From Parabacteroides goldsteinii (GTDB taxonomy: Bacteria > Bacteroidota > Bacteroidia > Bacteroidales > Tannerellaceae): a stretch of 64,000 nucleotides of DNA. The stretch lies in NCBI RefSeq assembly GCF_015550595.1, contig NZ_JADNBB010000002.1, positions 310,001 to 374,000 of the forward strand. The letters run 5' to 3'. The position numbers and the translations under genes were made by a program. This document shows, in pieces, positions 46,880 through 57,438 of this stretch (position 1 is its first letter; the number at the start of each line of letters is the position of its first letter). The notes under the pieces were generated by a model. It was not told where the DNA came from, did not search any database, and saw only the letters and a program-made list of their open reading frames with translations.

Positions 46880-49800
46880 ATGGAAAAATATGCTTTGTCA
46901 ATCTTTTTATTTCAAAGAAAACACTTTAAGAAGTTTTTTAATGTTATGAGAATTTCAATCCTATTTCTGTTTGTCAGCATTTTAGCATCTTATGCTTCAA
47001 ATGTAAATTCACAGACTGCAAAAGTGAATATTACGAGTGCCCGCATGACGATCGGAACTTTTATCAGGCAAGTTGAAAAGGAAACCGGTTATATGTTCGT
47101 TTATAATAAAGAGGAGATTGATGCAAATAAGACAATTTCTTTAAAGAAAGGGAAAAACACGGTTGTCGATTGCCTGAATACCATTTTTGATGGTTCCGGC
47201 GTTTCATTTGTTTTTGATGACGGCTATGTAGTCCTGACGAAACATGCACAGGAGACTGCCATATCGCAGCAGGCCGGTAAAGTGGTAAAAGGCATTGTTA
47301 CCGATGAGACAGGTTTGTCGGTAATTGGTGCTAATATCTTTGTTAAAGGAACTAATTTGGGAACGATTACTGATATGGAGGGTAATTTTAGTCTGGAAGT
47401 ACCCTCGGATAATGATATTTTGGTGGTTTCCTATATCGGTTATGTCGAACAGCAGATTCCGGTGAAAAACAGAAAAAACTGGGCAATCATATTAAAGGAG
47501 GATGCGCAGAACCTGGATGAGGTTGTGGTTGTAGGTTATGGAACACAGCGCAAAGGCAATATTGCTACAGCCGTGACGACAATTAAGGCGGAAGCTCTGC
47601 AAAATCGTCCGGTCCAGACGATAGGTGAAGCCTTGCAAGGGCAAATTCCGGGTTTGAGCGTTACGTCAAAAGGTGCGCCGGGCGAGTCGCCTTCACTTCA
47701 ATTGCGTGGTTCTTCCATGCTGAAATCCAGTACGGCAGAAACGGACAAAGAAACGTTACCCAGGCTGAGATCCGAAACCAGCGGGCCGTTGGTATTGGTG
47801 GATGGTGTGCCCGCGGACTTCAACTTCCTGAATCCGGAAGATATTGAAAGTATCAATGTCCTGAAAGATGCGGCTTCTGCAGCGATCTATGGTTCGCGTG
47901 CCGCAAACGGAGTCCTTCTGATCACGACTAAACGTGGAAAGATGGGCAAGCCTACTTTCCGTTATAATGGATCTGTCGGAGTCAATACGCCGATGTATAT
48001 GCCTAAATCGATCAGTTCAGCCGAATATGCAAGAATAAAGAATGAAGCGGAAAGGAATATGGGACGTGCTCCGGTTTATTCGGATGAAGATATTGCCATG
48101 TTTGCCAATGGAACGGATCTGAACCGTTATCCGAATACAAACTGGCTGGACCTGGCGATACAGAACAGCGTCACCACACGTCATGGCCTGGAGGCTTCCG
48201 GGGGAACGGAAAAGGTAAGATATCTGGTAAGTGCCGGTGTCGACCACCAGACCGGTGTTTTCCCGAATACACAGCAGAATGTGTTCAACGTACGTTCCAG
48301 CACGGATATTACCATTACTAAAAAGTTCGGTATCTCTTTTGATATGCGTTACCAGTTGAGGGATATGGAGGCTTTGAATAGTCAGGAAGACCTGTATAAA
48401 CAATTGATTGTTGCCGATCCGACTATGGTGGCTTATTATACGGATGGTTCCTATGGCTATAATCCGGGATTTTTCACCAATCCGCTGGTGCCTTTGTATG
48501 AAGGGGGCCGGAAGCTGACTAACAGACATGAAGCATCGGGTATTTTCAAGCTTGATTATGAATTTATCGAAGGATTGAAATTTACCGGTATTGCCAATGT
48601 GAGATATACATTCCAGAATGAAGAATCCAGAGCTCGTAAGACGTTCTATAAAAACTATTTCACAGGGGAAGAGTTTGAAAACGGACAGAATACTTTCACC
48701 GACCGCCGCGATTACAACGCTTACTACAATTTACAGGCTTTGCTGAACTATAAGAAAAGTTTTGGTGTTCATACCCTGGATATTCTGGGCGGTTACCAGC
48801 AGGAAAGTGAAAATACAGACTGGCTGAAAGGGGCCCGTTCCGGCTATCCGACCGATATTCTCTGGGAGTTGAACCCGGGACCGAAGGATAACTGGAGTAA
48901 TGACGGTAACGGTGAACATTGGGCGCTGGCCTCTTTTATCGGCCGTATCAATTATGATTACGACAATAAATATATTTTATCGGTGAGCATGCGTTCGGAT
49001 GCTTCTTCCCGTTTTGCGAAAGGAAGCCGTTGGTCGACTTTCCCATCTGTAGCCGGTGCATGGAGACTTTCCCAAGAGTCGTTTATGGAATGTACGCGTA
49101 GTTTCCTGGATGACCTGAAGGTCAGAGTTTCCTGGGGACAGACCGGTAGTGCGACGGGATTAGGCCTTTATCCGAGTTATACATTGATATCTACAGGCGG
49201 TTTGATCCTGAATAACGTTTATCAGCAGACTGCTTCTTTGAAAACGATCGGAAATACGGATTTAACCTGGGAACATACGGATATGTTGAACTTCGGTCTG
49301 GATGTGAAAATGCTGAACAGTCGTTTGAACTTTACGGGAGACTATTATATTAAAAATACGAAAGATATTTTATTGGAAATGCCCGTGCCGCTGGAATATG
49401 GTTTTGGCAAACCGAATATGAATATCGGCGAGGTGCGTAACAAAGGTTGGGAGTTGACTTTAAGCTGGAATGACCGTATAAATGATTTTGGTTACAGTAT
49501 CTCGGGTAACTTGTCGGATAACCGGAATGAAGTGATCGACCTGGGAGATACAGGTCCGTGGAAAGGTTCCAACACCTATACGGAAGTAGGGTTGCCTTAT
49601 AACTCTATTTACGGATATGAATCGATGGGATTATTCCAGTCTGATGAAGAGGTAGCCAATGCTCCTTTCCAGAATTCAAATACGGCTGCCGGTGATATAC
49701 GTTATAAAAACCAGAATGGCGATGATAAGATCGATGCTAACGACCGTGTTGTGATAGGTGATCCGAACCCTCACTTCCTGTATGGCGTGAATCTGGGCTT

Positions 49801-50236
49801 TGATTACAAGAACTTCGATTTGAATATGTTCTTCCAGGGGATCGGGCAGAAAGACCGGGTTATAATGGATAATTTTGTCAGACCGTTTTATGATTCTTCT
49901 ATTTTTGAACATCATTTGGATTACTGGACTCCGGAAAATACAGGTGCCAGATATCCGCGTATCCTGAATAAGGACGACGGAACACATAATTATCAGCAGT
50001 CTGATTACTGGATGATCAATGCCGGATATTTCCGCATGAAGAATTTGCAGATCGGATATACTATTCCGCGTGAAATATTAAGATCGGCAGGTTTTGACAG
50101 AGTACGGGTCTATTTCTCTGCTAATAACTTGTTTACTGTATCCGATTTTGTGCCGGGTATGGATCCGGAATCTGATAAGTCCGTATCTTATCCGTTTGCC
50201 CGGACATATTCATTTGGTTTAAATGTTCAATTTTAA
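46880..50236 (+). CDS. SusC/RagA TonB-dependent transporter with STN domain
   Basis: Outer-membrane glycan importer of PUL 2, 1118 residues. After an N-terminal signal (MRISILFLFVSILASYA, after a basic MEKYALSIFLFQRKHFKK start) come the STN signalling domain (about 52-122, MTIGTFIRQVEKETGYMFVYN to FVFDDGYVVLTK), a carboxypeptidase-like domain (VKGIVTDETGLSVIGANI), the SusC plug box (LDEVVVVGYGTQRKGNIATAV) and a barrel ending FARTYSFGLNVQF. The STN domain is what touches FecR, matching the sigma/anti-sigma genes upstream. It is intact, unlike the SusC of PUL 1. Confidence 0.95.
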   Translation: MEKYALSIFLFQRKHFKKFFNVMRISILFLFVSILASYASNVNSQTAKVNITSARMTIGTFIRQVEKETGYMFVYNKEEIDANKTISLKKGKNTVVDCLNTIFDGSGVSFVFDDGYVVLTKHAQETAISQQAGKVVKGIVTDETGLSVIGANIFVKGTNLGTITDMEGNFSLEVPSDNDILVVSYIGYVEQQIPVKNRKNWAIILKEDAQNLDEVVVVGYGTQRKGNIATAVTTIKAEALQNRPVQTIGEALQGQIPGLSVTSKGAPGESPSLQLRGSSMLKSSTAETDKETLPRLRSETSGPLVLVDGVPADFNFLNPEDIESINVLKDAASAAIYGSRAANGVLLITTKRGKMGKPTFRYNGSVGVNTPMYMPKSISSAEYARIKNEAERNMGRAPVYSDEDIAMFANGTDLNRYPNTNWLDLAIQNSVTTRHGLEASGGTEKVRYLVSAGVDHQTGVFPNTQQNVFNVRSSTDITITKKFGISFDMRYQLRDMEALNSQEDLYKQLIVADPTMVAYYTDGSYGYNPGFFTNPLVPLYEGGRKLTNRHEASGIFKLDYEFIEGLKFTGIANVRYTFQNEESRARKTFYKNYFTGEEFENGQNTFTDRRDYNAYYNLQALLNYKKSFGVHTLDILGGYQQESENTDWLKGARSGYPTDILWELNPGPKDNWSNDGNGEHWALASFIGRINYDYDNKYILSVSMRSDASSRFAKGSRWSTFPSVAGAWRLSQESFMECTRSFLDDLKVRVSWGQTGSATGLGLYPSYTLISTGGLILNNVYQQTASLKTIGNTDLTWEHTDMLNFGLDVKMLNSRLNFTGDYYIKNTKDILLEMPVPLEYGFGKPNMNIGEVRNKGWELTLSWNDRINDFGYSISGNLSDNRNEVIDLGDTGPWKGSNTYTEVGLPYNSIYGYESMGLFQSDEEVANAPFQNSNTAAGDIRYKNQNGDDKIDANDRVVIGDPNPHFLYGVNLGFDYKNFDLNMFFQGIGQKDRVIMDNFVRPFYDSSIFEHHLDYWTPENTGARYPRILNKDDGTHNYQQSDYWMINAGYFRMKNLQIGYTIPREILRSAGFDRVRVYFSANNLFTVSDFVPGMDPESDKSVSYPFARTYSFGLNVQF

Positions 50237-50248
50237 AAAGCTGAAAAA

Positions 50249-51856
50249 ATGAAATCAATAAAAATATATATATGTGCAGCCTTGATGGCGCTAGGCGTTT
50301 CTTCGTGCGATAGTTTTCTGACCACACCTCCTTTGGATCAGATTTCCGAAGATCAATGGTGGAACGATAAAGCCCAGACAGAAATGATGGTGAAAGGAGC
50401 TTACGAGTATGTACCTGGCCCGAATGAAGTGGTGCTTCGCGATTGTATCAGTGATAATGCGACACACCGTGATGCCAAATACAAGGAAGTGGGAAATGGT
50501 ACTTATACGACACAGAGTGATGCCGTTAAGGATGAATGGCGCTATGCATCCATTGCCAAACTGAATTACATACTGGAAGGGATCGAGAAGGCAAAAGGCC
50601 AGATATCGGAAGAAGAATATCTCCGTTTTAACGCGGAAGTACGTTTTATTCGTGCCTTTGTTTACTACAATATGGTTTTCTTTTTCGGAGATGTGCCTCT
50701 GATCACTAAGACGTTGAGTGTGGCGGAAGCCCGAGAAACGTCTCGCCAGCCTCGCCAGGAGGTATTGGATTTTGTATTGAATGAACTGGAAGAAGGTGTG
50801 CTGCCGAATATCGATAAAGTTTCTGTGACAGAAAGAGGTCGTGTTAACAAACAGGTAGTGAATGCATTCCTTTCACGTATTTATCTGTACGAAAAAAATT
50901 ATGAAAAAGTACTTTATTATACGAACGAGGTTATCGGGTCCGGAGAATATGAGCTTCATCCCAATTATGAAGAATTATTCCGCCCACAGGCTGACGCAAG
51001 TAATAAAGAGGTGATTTTTGAACGTCAATACAGTTCTCCGCTGGTTGTGCATGAGCTGAATCGTAACTTGTCTCCGGCTTCTTCCGTTTATGCCGGTTGG
51101 TCGCACGTGTTGGGGTTGCAGGAATTGGTAGACGATTATGAATGTGTGAACGGTCATCCGGTTTCCGAATGCGAATCTCTGGGCTGTGAATATTTCCAGA
51201 AAAGGAAAGATGCGGAAGCTGATACGCATCGCGGAGAATATGATTTCCGTGATCCCCGTCTGGCTGCTACCATCATGTGGCCGTACTGGGAATGGAAAGT
51301 AGGGGAAAAAGTTGTTTCCCGTTATGGTGTGGATGATCCGGATAGCAAGGATTATGTAAAGAAAGAAACACATATGACCGGTTTTCTTGTTACCAAATGG
51401 GTGGATTTGCAGGGGGAATATGCAGACCGTACCCGCGGTCAAAAGAATATGACAGTCTTGCGTTATGGGGATGTCCTTTTGATGCGGGCAGAAGCCTTGA
51501 TTGAACTGGGGCAGGATTTGGGTGGAGCTGTCGCTCTGATTAATCAGATCCGTCAACGGGCGGGGATGCCTGATATCGCAGTCGCTTCTCAATCCGTTTT
51601 GCGTGAAAAGCTACGCCATGAAAGACGTATAGAGACTGCCTTTGAAGGTTTGCGTTATTTCGATATCATTCGTTGGCATATTGCTGATAAGGTGAAATCG
51701 GGTAAAGTGTATGGTGCCCGTTTGAAGGCGATCAGTGATGCGATGGACAATAAATTTGTGGAAGAACGTTTCTGGAATGATAAAATGTATTTGTTCCCGG
51801 TTCCTCAGGAAGCAATAGATAACAATCCGAATTTGGTACAGAATAAAGATTGGTAA
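50249..51856 (+). CDS. SusD/RagB-family glycan-binding lipoprotein
   Basis: 535-residue lid partner of the preceding SusC, with lipobox ALGVSSCDSF. N-terminal WWNDKAQTEMMVKGAYEYV, helical core EVRFIRAFVYYNMVFFFGDVPLITKTL and C-terminal RYGDVLLMRAEALIELGQD, LRHERRIETAFEGLRYFDIIRW show the standard SusD fold. Starts 12 nt after SusC. Ligand unknown. Confidence 0.94.
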   Translation: MKSIKIYICAALMALGVSSCDSFLTTPPLDQISEDQWWNDKAQTEMMVKGAYEYVPGPNEVVLRDCISDNATHRDAKYKEVGNGTYTTQSDAVKDEWRYASIAKLNYILEGIEKAKGQISEEEYLRFNAEVRFIRAFVYYNMVFFFGDVPLITKTLSVAEARETSRQPRQEVLDFVLNELEEGVLPNIDKVSVTERGRVNKQVVNAFLSRIYLYEKNYEKVLYYTNEVIGSGEYELHPNYEELFRPQADASNKEVIFERQYSSPLVVHELNRNLSPASSVYAGWSHVLGLQELVDDYECVNGHPVSECESLGCEYFQKRKDAEADTHRGEYDFRDPRLAATIMWPYWEWKVGEKVVSRYGVDDPDSKDYVKKETHMTGFLVTKWVDLQGEYADRTRGQKNMTVLRYGDVLLMRAEALIELGQDLGGAVALINQIRQRAGMPDIAVASQSVLREKLRHERRIETAFEGLRYFDIIRWHIADKVKSGKVYGARLKAISDAMDNKFVEERFWNDKMYLFPVPQEAIDNNPNLVQNKDW

Positions 51857-51877
51857 TAATGGTTAATAATTAGATTG

Positions 51878-51923
51878 AAAACCCCGGATCTGCATTTACG
51901 GAAGAAGATTCGGGGTTTCCTTT
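51878..51923 (+). terminator. Hairpin between susD 2 and GH2
   Basis: AAACCCCGGATCT pairs with AGATTCGGGGTTT (one G-T pair), followed by a short pyrimidine run. It may attenuate transcription into the GH2 gene. Confidence 0.6.
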
Positions 51924-51963
51924 CTGAATATAAAAGTGATTGATTTTAATAACAGACTATTTT

Positions 51964-54621
51964 ATGAAAAAGAATATTTTAGTGTTACTATTTTGGGTAT
52001 TGACATTTAATCTGTCCGCCTCAGGTTCGCCGGAATTCTCGACTGCCGGTTTTTATGAATTACCCAATACCGGCCGTGAGGTCTATTCCATGAATCTGGC
52101 ATGGAGGTTTATAAAAGGAGATGTGTCGGGAACTCCCTATGCTGCCGACTTTGATGATTCCGGTTGGGAAGTTGTTTCGCTCCCGCACGGATTGGAGTAT
52201 CTGCCGGTGGAAGCCAGTGGTTGTGCAAACTATCAGGGTGTAGCTTGGTATCGTAAACGTTTCACACCGGATGATCGTTTGAAGGGAAAACAATTGTTCG
52301 TACATTTTGAGGCGATCATGGGGAAAAGTGAGGTCTATGTAAACGGACAGTTGTTAAAAACGCATTATGGTGGATATCTGCCTGTTATCCTGGATGTAAC
52401 GAATCTCCTGAAATGGGATGAAGAGAATGTGATAGCTGTAAAAGCAGATAATAGTGATGATCCTTCTTATCCTGTCGGCAAACCGCAAAATCTTTTGGAC
52501 TTTACCTATTTCGGTGGCATTTACCGTGATTGCTGGCTGGTTGCACATAATGACGTGTTTATAACCAATTCGAATTATGAAGATGAAGTTGCAGGAGGAG
52601 GCTTGTTTGTCTCCTATGCCGATGTATCTGAAAAAAGTGCCCTTGTAAACCTGAAAGCCCATATCCGCAATCATTCGGCAAGTGATAAAAAGGTTACGGT
52701 TACTTTTGAGTTGAAAAAGAAATCGGGTGAAATTGTCAGGCGCGTTTCAACGGGGTTGGCAGTGAAGAGGGGAGATGCCTCGTATGCTGTTGGTTCGATG
52801 AAAATTAATACACCTTCTTTATGGAGTCCCGATCATCCTTATTTATATGATCTGGAAGTGATGGTCAGAGGTGCCAATGGCCAGGTGCTGGACGGCTATC
52901 GTCAGCGAGTGGGTATAAGAAGTATTGAATTTAAGCAGACGGAAGGATTGTGGATCAACGGTAAACCTTATGAAGGCAAGCTAATGGGAACAAACCGGCA
53001 TCAGGATTTTGCAGTTTTGGGGAATGCTTTACCTAATTCTATGCAATGGAGGGATGCTAAGAAACTTCGTGATGCTGGCATGAAAGTAATTCGTACCCAC
53101 TACGTGATTGATCCTGCTTTCATGGATGCCTGTGACGAATTGGGTTTGTTTGCATTGGTTGAAGTTCCGGGTTGGCAATTTTGGAATAAAGAACCGGTTT
53201 TTAGTGAACGTGTTTATTCGGATATACGGAATATGATCCGCATACACCGTAATCATGCTTCTTTATTCTTTTGGGAACCGATTCTGAACGAAACGCATTA
53301 TCCGGAAGAATTCGCCAAGAAGGCATTGGATATTTGTCAGGAAGAATATCCATATCCTTATAGTATCGCTGCTTGTGACAACGGTGCGGCGGGAGATCAT
53401 TATTATTCCTTGTTGTTACGTCCTATCGAATCGAAGTTACGAACGGATAAAACCTATTTTATCCGTGAATGGGGAGATAATGTAGACGACTGGAATGCTC
53501 AAAATTCGGATAGCCGCGTGGCACGCGGATGGGGAGAAGTACCGATGCTACTTCAGGCGGAACATTATGCGAATCCGTCCTACGTAAAGGAATATCCGGT
53601 TTTATGCTATGAAACGATCTGCAACAAACCCAGCCAGATAGTCGGCGCCTGTTTCTGGCATTCGTTCGACCATCAACGCGGATATCATGCCGATCCTTTC
53701 TACGGGGGAATTATGGATGCTTTTCGTCAACCGAAGTCCTCTTATTATATGTTTATGGCACAACGTTCTCCTGAAAAAAGTGATTTGATCGCAGATAATG
53801 GTCCGATGATTTATATTGCTCATGAAATTACTCCTTTTTCTCCTGAAGATGTGACTGTGTATTCTAATTGTGACGAAGTTCGTCTGACAGTATTTAAAGA
53901 TGGAAAAGAGTATAAGTATAAAAAAGACCCTAACCATAAAGGAATGCCTTCACCTATTATTACATTTAAAGATGTATTTCATTTTATGGAGTGGAAAACG
54001 ATGGCTCGTTCCGGCAAACAGAATGATGCCTATTTACTGGCGGAAGGGCTGATCGATGGCAAGGTGGTTGTAAGTCATAAGCGTTATCCGTCCGGCCAAG
54101 CCGATCATATAGCACTTCGTTTGGATCATGAACAAGTTTCGTTGAAAGCCGACGGTTCGGATGTGGTGACAGTGATTGCTGAGGTTGTTGATAAGCGGGG
54201 AACGGTAAAGCGTTTAAATAACTCTTGTATCCGTTTCCAGATAGAAGGAGAAGGACATATACTTGGAGATGCTTCTGTGGGCACTAACCCGTGTCCGTTG
54301 ATCTGGGGGACGGCTCCGGTTTTAGTACAATCGACAGCAAACCCCGGTAAAATTAAAATCATAGCCTCTATGCAAAACCCGGGTGAATCCCGTCCGTTGG
54401 AAGGAGTTCTGGAGTTTGAAAGTGTAGTTAATGACCAAAAGGAAATCTATTCGGAAAAAGAGCTGGCTTCCTCCGGACAGCCGTTTGTCGTAACGGATCG
54501 TTCTGTAAACAAAAGCGATCTGGAAAGAGAGAACGAACGTTTACGTAAGGAATTAAATCAGTTGAAAGTGAAAGAAGTGGAAAAACAACAGACGCAGTTC
54601 GGTGTTGGCATCAATGACTGA
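51964..54621 (+). CDS. GH2 family glycosidase with C-terminal coiled coil
   Basis: Exported 885-residue enzyme, probably a beta-galactosidase or related GH2 activity (start MKKNILVLLFWVLTFNLSASG). It has a GH2 sugar-binding domain (DDSGWEVVSLPHG, AIMGKSEVYVNG), an Ig-like domain and a TIM barrel (GTNRHQDFAVLGNA). The likely acid/base is Glu443 (WEPILNETHYP) and nucleophile Glu502 (FIREWGDN). Two beta domains follow, one like DUF4982 (VTVYSNCDEVRLTVFKDGK) and one invasin/Ig-like (VVTVIAEVVDKRGTVKRL). The last 40 residues (SDLERENERLRKELNQLK) form a leucine-zipper-like coiled coil, which suggests oligomerisation. Last gene of PUL 2. Confidence 0.88.
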   Translation: MKKNILVLLFWVLTFNLSASGSPEFSTAGFYELPNTGREVYSMNLAWRFIKGDVSGTPYAADFDDSGWEVVSLPHGLEYLPVEASGCANYQGVAWYRKRFTPDDRLKGKQLFVHFEAIMGKSEVYVNGQLLKTHYGGYLPVILDVTNLLKWDEENVIAVKADNSDDPSYPVGKPQNLLDFTYFGGIYRDCWLVAHNDVFITNSNYEDEVAGGGLFVSYADVSEKSALVNLKAHIRNHSASDKKVTVTFELKKKSGEIVRRVSTGLAVKRGDASYAVGSMKINTPSLWSPDHPYLYDLEVMVRGANGQVLDGYRQRVGIRSIEFKQTEGLWINGKPYEGKLMGTNRHQDFAVLGNALPNSMQWRDAKKLRDAGMKVIRTHYVIDPAFMDACDELGLFALVEVPGWQFWNKEPVFSERVYSDIRNMIRIHRNHASLFFWEPILNETHYPEEFAKKALDICQEEYPYPYSIAACDNGAAGDHYYSLLLRPIESKLRTDKTYFIREWGDNVDDWNAQNSDSRVARGWGEVPMLLQAEHYANPSYVKEYPVLCYETICNKPSQIVGACFWHSFDHQRGYHADPFYGGIMDAFRQPKSSYYMFMAQRSPEKSDLIADNGPMIYIAHEITPFSPEDVTVYSNCDEVRLTVFKDGKEYKYKKDPNHKGMPSPIITFKDVFHFMEWKTMARSGKQNDAYLLAEGLIDGKVVVSHKRYPSGQADHIALRLDHEQVSLKADGSDVVTVIAEVVDKRGTVKRLNNSCIRFQIEGEGHILGDASVGTNPCPLIWGTAPVLVQSTANPGKIKIIASMQNPGESRPLEGVLEFESVVNDQKEIYSEKELASSGQPFVVTDRSVNKSDLERENERLRKELNQLKVKEVEKQQTQFGVGIND

Positions 54622-54669
54622 CGTATCCTGATTTTATGAGCGGAACATGCTATATGATAATATTTTTTG

Positions 54670-54677
54670 TACCTTTG
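54670..54677 (+). promoter_or_regulatory. valS -7 box
   Basis: TACCTTTG followed by CAG, 63 nt before the start codon. Confidence 0.65.
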
Positions 54678-54740
54678 CAGATCAAAAATAACAGGCAAGC
54701 TGGCCTATGTTTAATAAGGATATAATAAGAACAAAACAAT

Positions 54741-57356
54741 ATGGAAATTGCAAGTAAGTACAATCCCGCAGAAGTAGAGGGGAAGTGGTATCAGTATTGG
54801 TTGGATAACGGCTTTTTCAAGTCGAAACCGGACGGTCGTGAACCGTATACAATCGTCATTCCGCCCCCTAACGTCACCGGCGTACTTCATATGGGACACA
54901 TGCTTAACAATACCATTCAGGATATCCTGATCCGCCGTGCCCGTATGTTGGGTAAGAATGCTTGCTGGGTACCGGGTACCGACCATGCATCTATCGCTAC
55001 CGAGGCGAAGGTGGTGAACAGACTGGCACAGCAGGGAATCAAAAAGACTGACCTGACCCGCGATGAGTTCCTGAAACATGCCTGGGAATGGAAAGAAGAA
55101 CACGGAGGTATCATCCTGAAACAGTTACGTAAACTGGGTGCATCCTGCGATTGGGACCGTACGGCTTTTACGATGGACGAAAAACGTTCGGAAAGCGTGT
55201 TGAAAGTTTTTGTCGACCTGTTCGACAAAGGTCTGATCTATCGTGGCGTGCGTATGGTGAACTGGGACCCGAAAGCTCTGACCGCTCTTTCCGATGAAGA
55301 AGTAATTTATAAAGAAGAACATAGCAAACTGTTTTACCTCCGTTATAAAATCGAAGGGGAAGACGGTTACGCCGTTGTTGCGACTACCCGTCCGGAAACG
55401 ATCATGGGGGATACTGCCATGTGTATCAATCCGAACGACCCGAAGAACCAGCACCTGAAAGGTAAGAAGGTGATCGTTCCGCTTGTAAACCGTGTGATCC
55501 CGGTTATCGAGGACGATTATGTTGATATAGAATTCGGTACAGGTTGCCTGAAAGTAACTCCGGCTCATGACGTAAACGACTATATGCTGGGCGAGAAATA
55601 TAACTTGCCTTCCATCGATATCTTCAACGATAACGGGACACTGAGCGAAGCTGCCGGTTTGTATATCGGCATGGATCGTTTCGATGTTCGTGCACAGATC
55701 GAAAAAGACCTGGAAGCTGCCGGCCTGTTGGAAAAGGTGGAAGCATACGAAAATAAGGTCGGTTATTCGGAACGTACCAATGTGCCTATCGAACCGAAGC
55801 TGTCTATGCAATGGTTCCTGAAGATGGAACACCTGGCACAGATCGCTTTGACACCGGTTATGAATGACGACCTGAAATTCTATCCGCCTAAGTTCAAGAA
55901 CACATACCGTCACTGGATGGAAAATATCAAAGACTGGTGTATCAGCCGTCAGTTGTGGTGGGGACATCGTATCCCGGCTTATTATCTGCCGGAAGGTGGT
56001 TATGTGGTAGCCGAAACACCTGAAAAGGCATTGGAACTGGCGAAACAAAAGAATCCGGCACTGACAATGGCCGATCTTCGTCAGGACGACGACTGTCTGG
56101 ATACCTGGTTCTCTTCCTGGTTGTGGCCGATCTCTCTGTTCGACGGCATCAATAACCCGGATAACGAAGAAATCAACTATTACTATCCGACCAGCGACCT
56201 GGTAACAGGACCGGATATCATCTTCTTCTGGGTAGCCCGTATGATTATGGCAGGTTACGAATACAGAGGCGACATGCCGTTCAAGAATGTTTACTTTACA
56301 GGTATCGTTCGTGATAAACTGGGACGTAAGATGTCGAAGTCATTAGGAAACTCTCCCGACCCGTTATTGCTGATCGAACAGTACGGAGCCGACGGTGTCC
56401 GTATGGGATTGATGATGGCAGCTCCTGCCGGAAATGATATTCCTTTCGACGAAGCTTTGTGCGAACAGGGACGTAATTTCAATAACAAGATATGGAATGC
56501 CTTCCGTCTGATCAAAGGTTGGACGGTCGACGATACGATTACACAACCGGAAGCATCGGCTACAGCTGTCAAATGGTTCAAGATGCAGCTGGATAAGACG
56601 ATCGCTGAGGTAGACGACCTGTTTAGCAAATACCGTCTGAGCGAAGCGATGATGGTTATCTATAAACTGTTCTGGGATGAATTCTCTTCCTGGTATCTGG
56701 AAATGATCAAGCCGGGCTATCAACTGCCGATCGATAAGGTGACTTATCAGGCAACACTCGGTTTCTTCGACGCGTTGCTTCGTCTGCTCCATCCGTTCAT
56801 GCCGTTCATTACGGAAGAATTATGGCAGGCTCTCGAACCGCGTAAGGAAGGTGAAAGTCTGATGGTTGCATTGATGCCTGAAGTTACACCGGTAGATGCC
56901 GCTTATCTGGAATCATTCGAGATCGTGAAAGAGATCGTGAGCGGTGTTCGTACGATCCGTTTGCAGAAAAATATTCCGAATAAGGAAGAATTGACTTTGC
57001 AGGTATTGGGAGATCATAACGATGCTTTTAACCCGGTAATCGCTAAGATGTGTAACCTGTCTGAGATTGCAAAGACCGGCGATAAGGCTGCCGGTGCCGT
57101 ATCCTTCCTGGTTCGTACCACGGAATATGCTGTTCCTCTGGGCAGTATGATCAATGTGGAGGAAGAGTTGGCTAAATTGCGTGAAGAACTGAAATATCAG
57201 CAAGGCTTCCTTGCTTCCGTTACAAAGAAACTGAGCAACGAAAGCTTTGTAAGCAAAGCTCCGGCCAAGGTAATCGATATGGAACGTAAGAAACAAGCCG
57301 ATGCCGAAAGCAAGATCAAATCGATAGAGGAGAGCATTGCTGCATTGACGAAATAA
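54741..57356 (+). CDS. valS: Valine--tRNA ligase
   Basis: Charges tRNA-Val and edits Thr. 871 residues of class I type: HIGH-like [17 protein letters not shown] near residue 45, the editing (CP1) domain with [25 protein letters not shown], the KMSKS motif [10 protein letters not shown], an anticodon-binding helical domain and the C-terminal coiled coil (about 805-871, [17 protein letters not shown]). Intact and of usual length. Confidence 0.97.
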   Translation: MEIASKYNPAEVEGKWYQYWLDNGFFKSKPDGREPYTIVIPPPNVTGVLHMGHMLNNTIQDILIRRARMLGKNACWVPGTDHASIATEAKVVNRLAQQGIKKTDLTRDEFLKHAWEWKEEHGGIILKQLRKLGASCDWDRTAFTMDEKRSESVLKVFVDLFDKGLIYRGVRMVNWDPKALTALSDEEVIYKEEHSKLFYLRYKIEGEDGYAVVATTRPETIMGDTAMCINPNDPKNQHLKGKKVIVPLVNRVIPVIEDDYVDIEFGTGCLKVTPAHDVNDYMLGEKYNLPSIDIFNDNGTLSEAAGLYIGMDRFDVRAQIEKDLEAAGLLEKVEAYENKVGYSERTNVPIEPKLSMQWFLKMEHLAQIALTPVMNDDLKFYPPKFKNTYRHWMENIKDWCISRQLWWGHRIPAYYLPEGGYVVAETPEKALELAKQKNPALTMADLRQDDDCLDTWFSSWLWPISLFDGINNPDNEEINYYYPTSDLVTGPDIIFFWVARMIMAGYEYRGDMPFKNVYFTGIVRDKLGRKMSKSLGNSPDPLLLIEQYGADGVRMGLMMAAPAGNDIPFDEALCEQGRNFNNKIWNAFRLIKGWTVDDTITQPEASATAVKWFKMQLDKTIAEVDDLFSKYRLSEAMMVIYKLFWDEFSSWYLEMIKPGYQLPIDKVTYQATLGFFDALLRLLHPFMPFITEELWQALEPRKEGESLMVALMPEVTPVDAAYLESFEIVKEIVSGVRTIRLQKNIPNKEELTLQVLGDHNDAFNPVIAKMCNLSEIAKTGDKAAGAVSFLVRTTEYAVPLGSMINVEEELAKLREELKYQQGFLASVTKKLSNESFVSKAPAKVIDMERKKQADAESKIKSIEESIAALTK

Positions 57357-57369
57357 TAGTTAACAAAGG

Positions 57370-57404
57370 ACGGCGGGAAGATAATCGTTCCCGCCGTTTT
57401 TTTC
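57370..57404 (+). terminator. Intrinsic terminator after valS
   Basis: ACGGCGGGAA/TTCCCGCCGT, a perfect 10-bp stem, followed by a long T run. Confidence 0.9.
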
Positions 57405-57438
57405 TTTTGTATTCATCATTCAAGTGTTTTCAAAATCA

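Noticed and set aside
55125-56048. 307-codon minus-strand frame across valS
   Set aside because: Antisense shadow of the valS gene.
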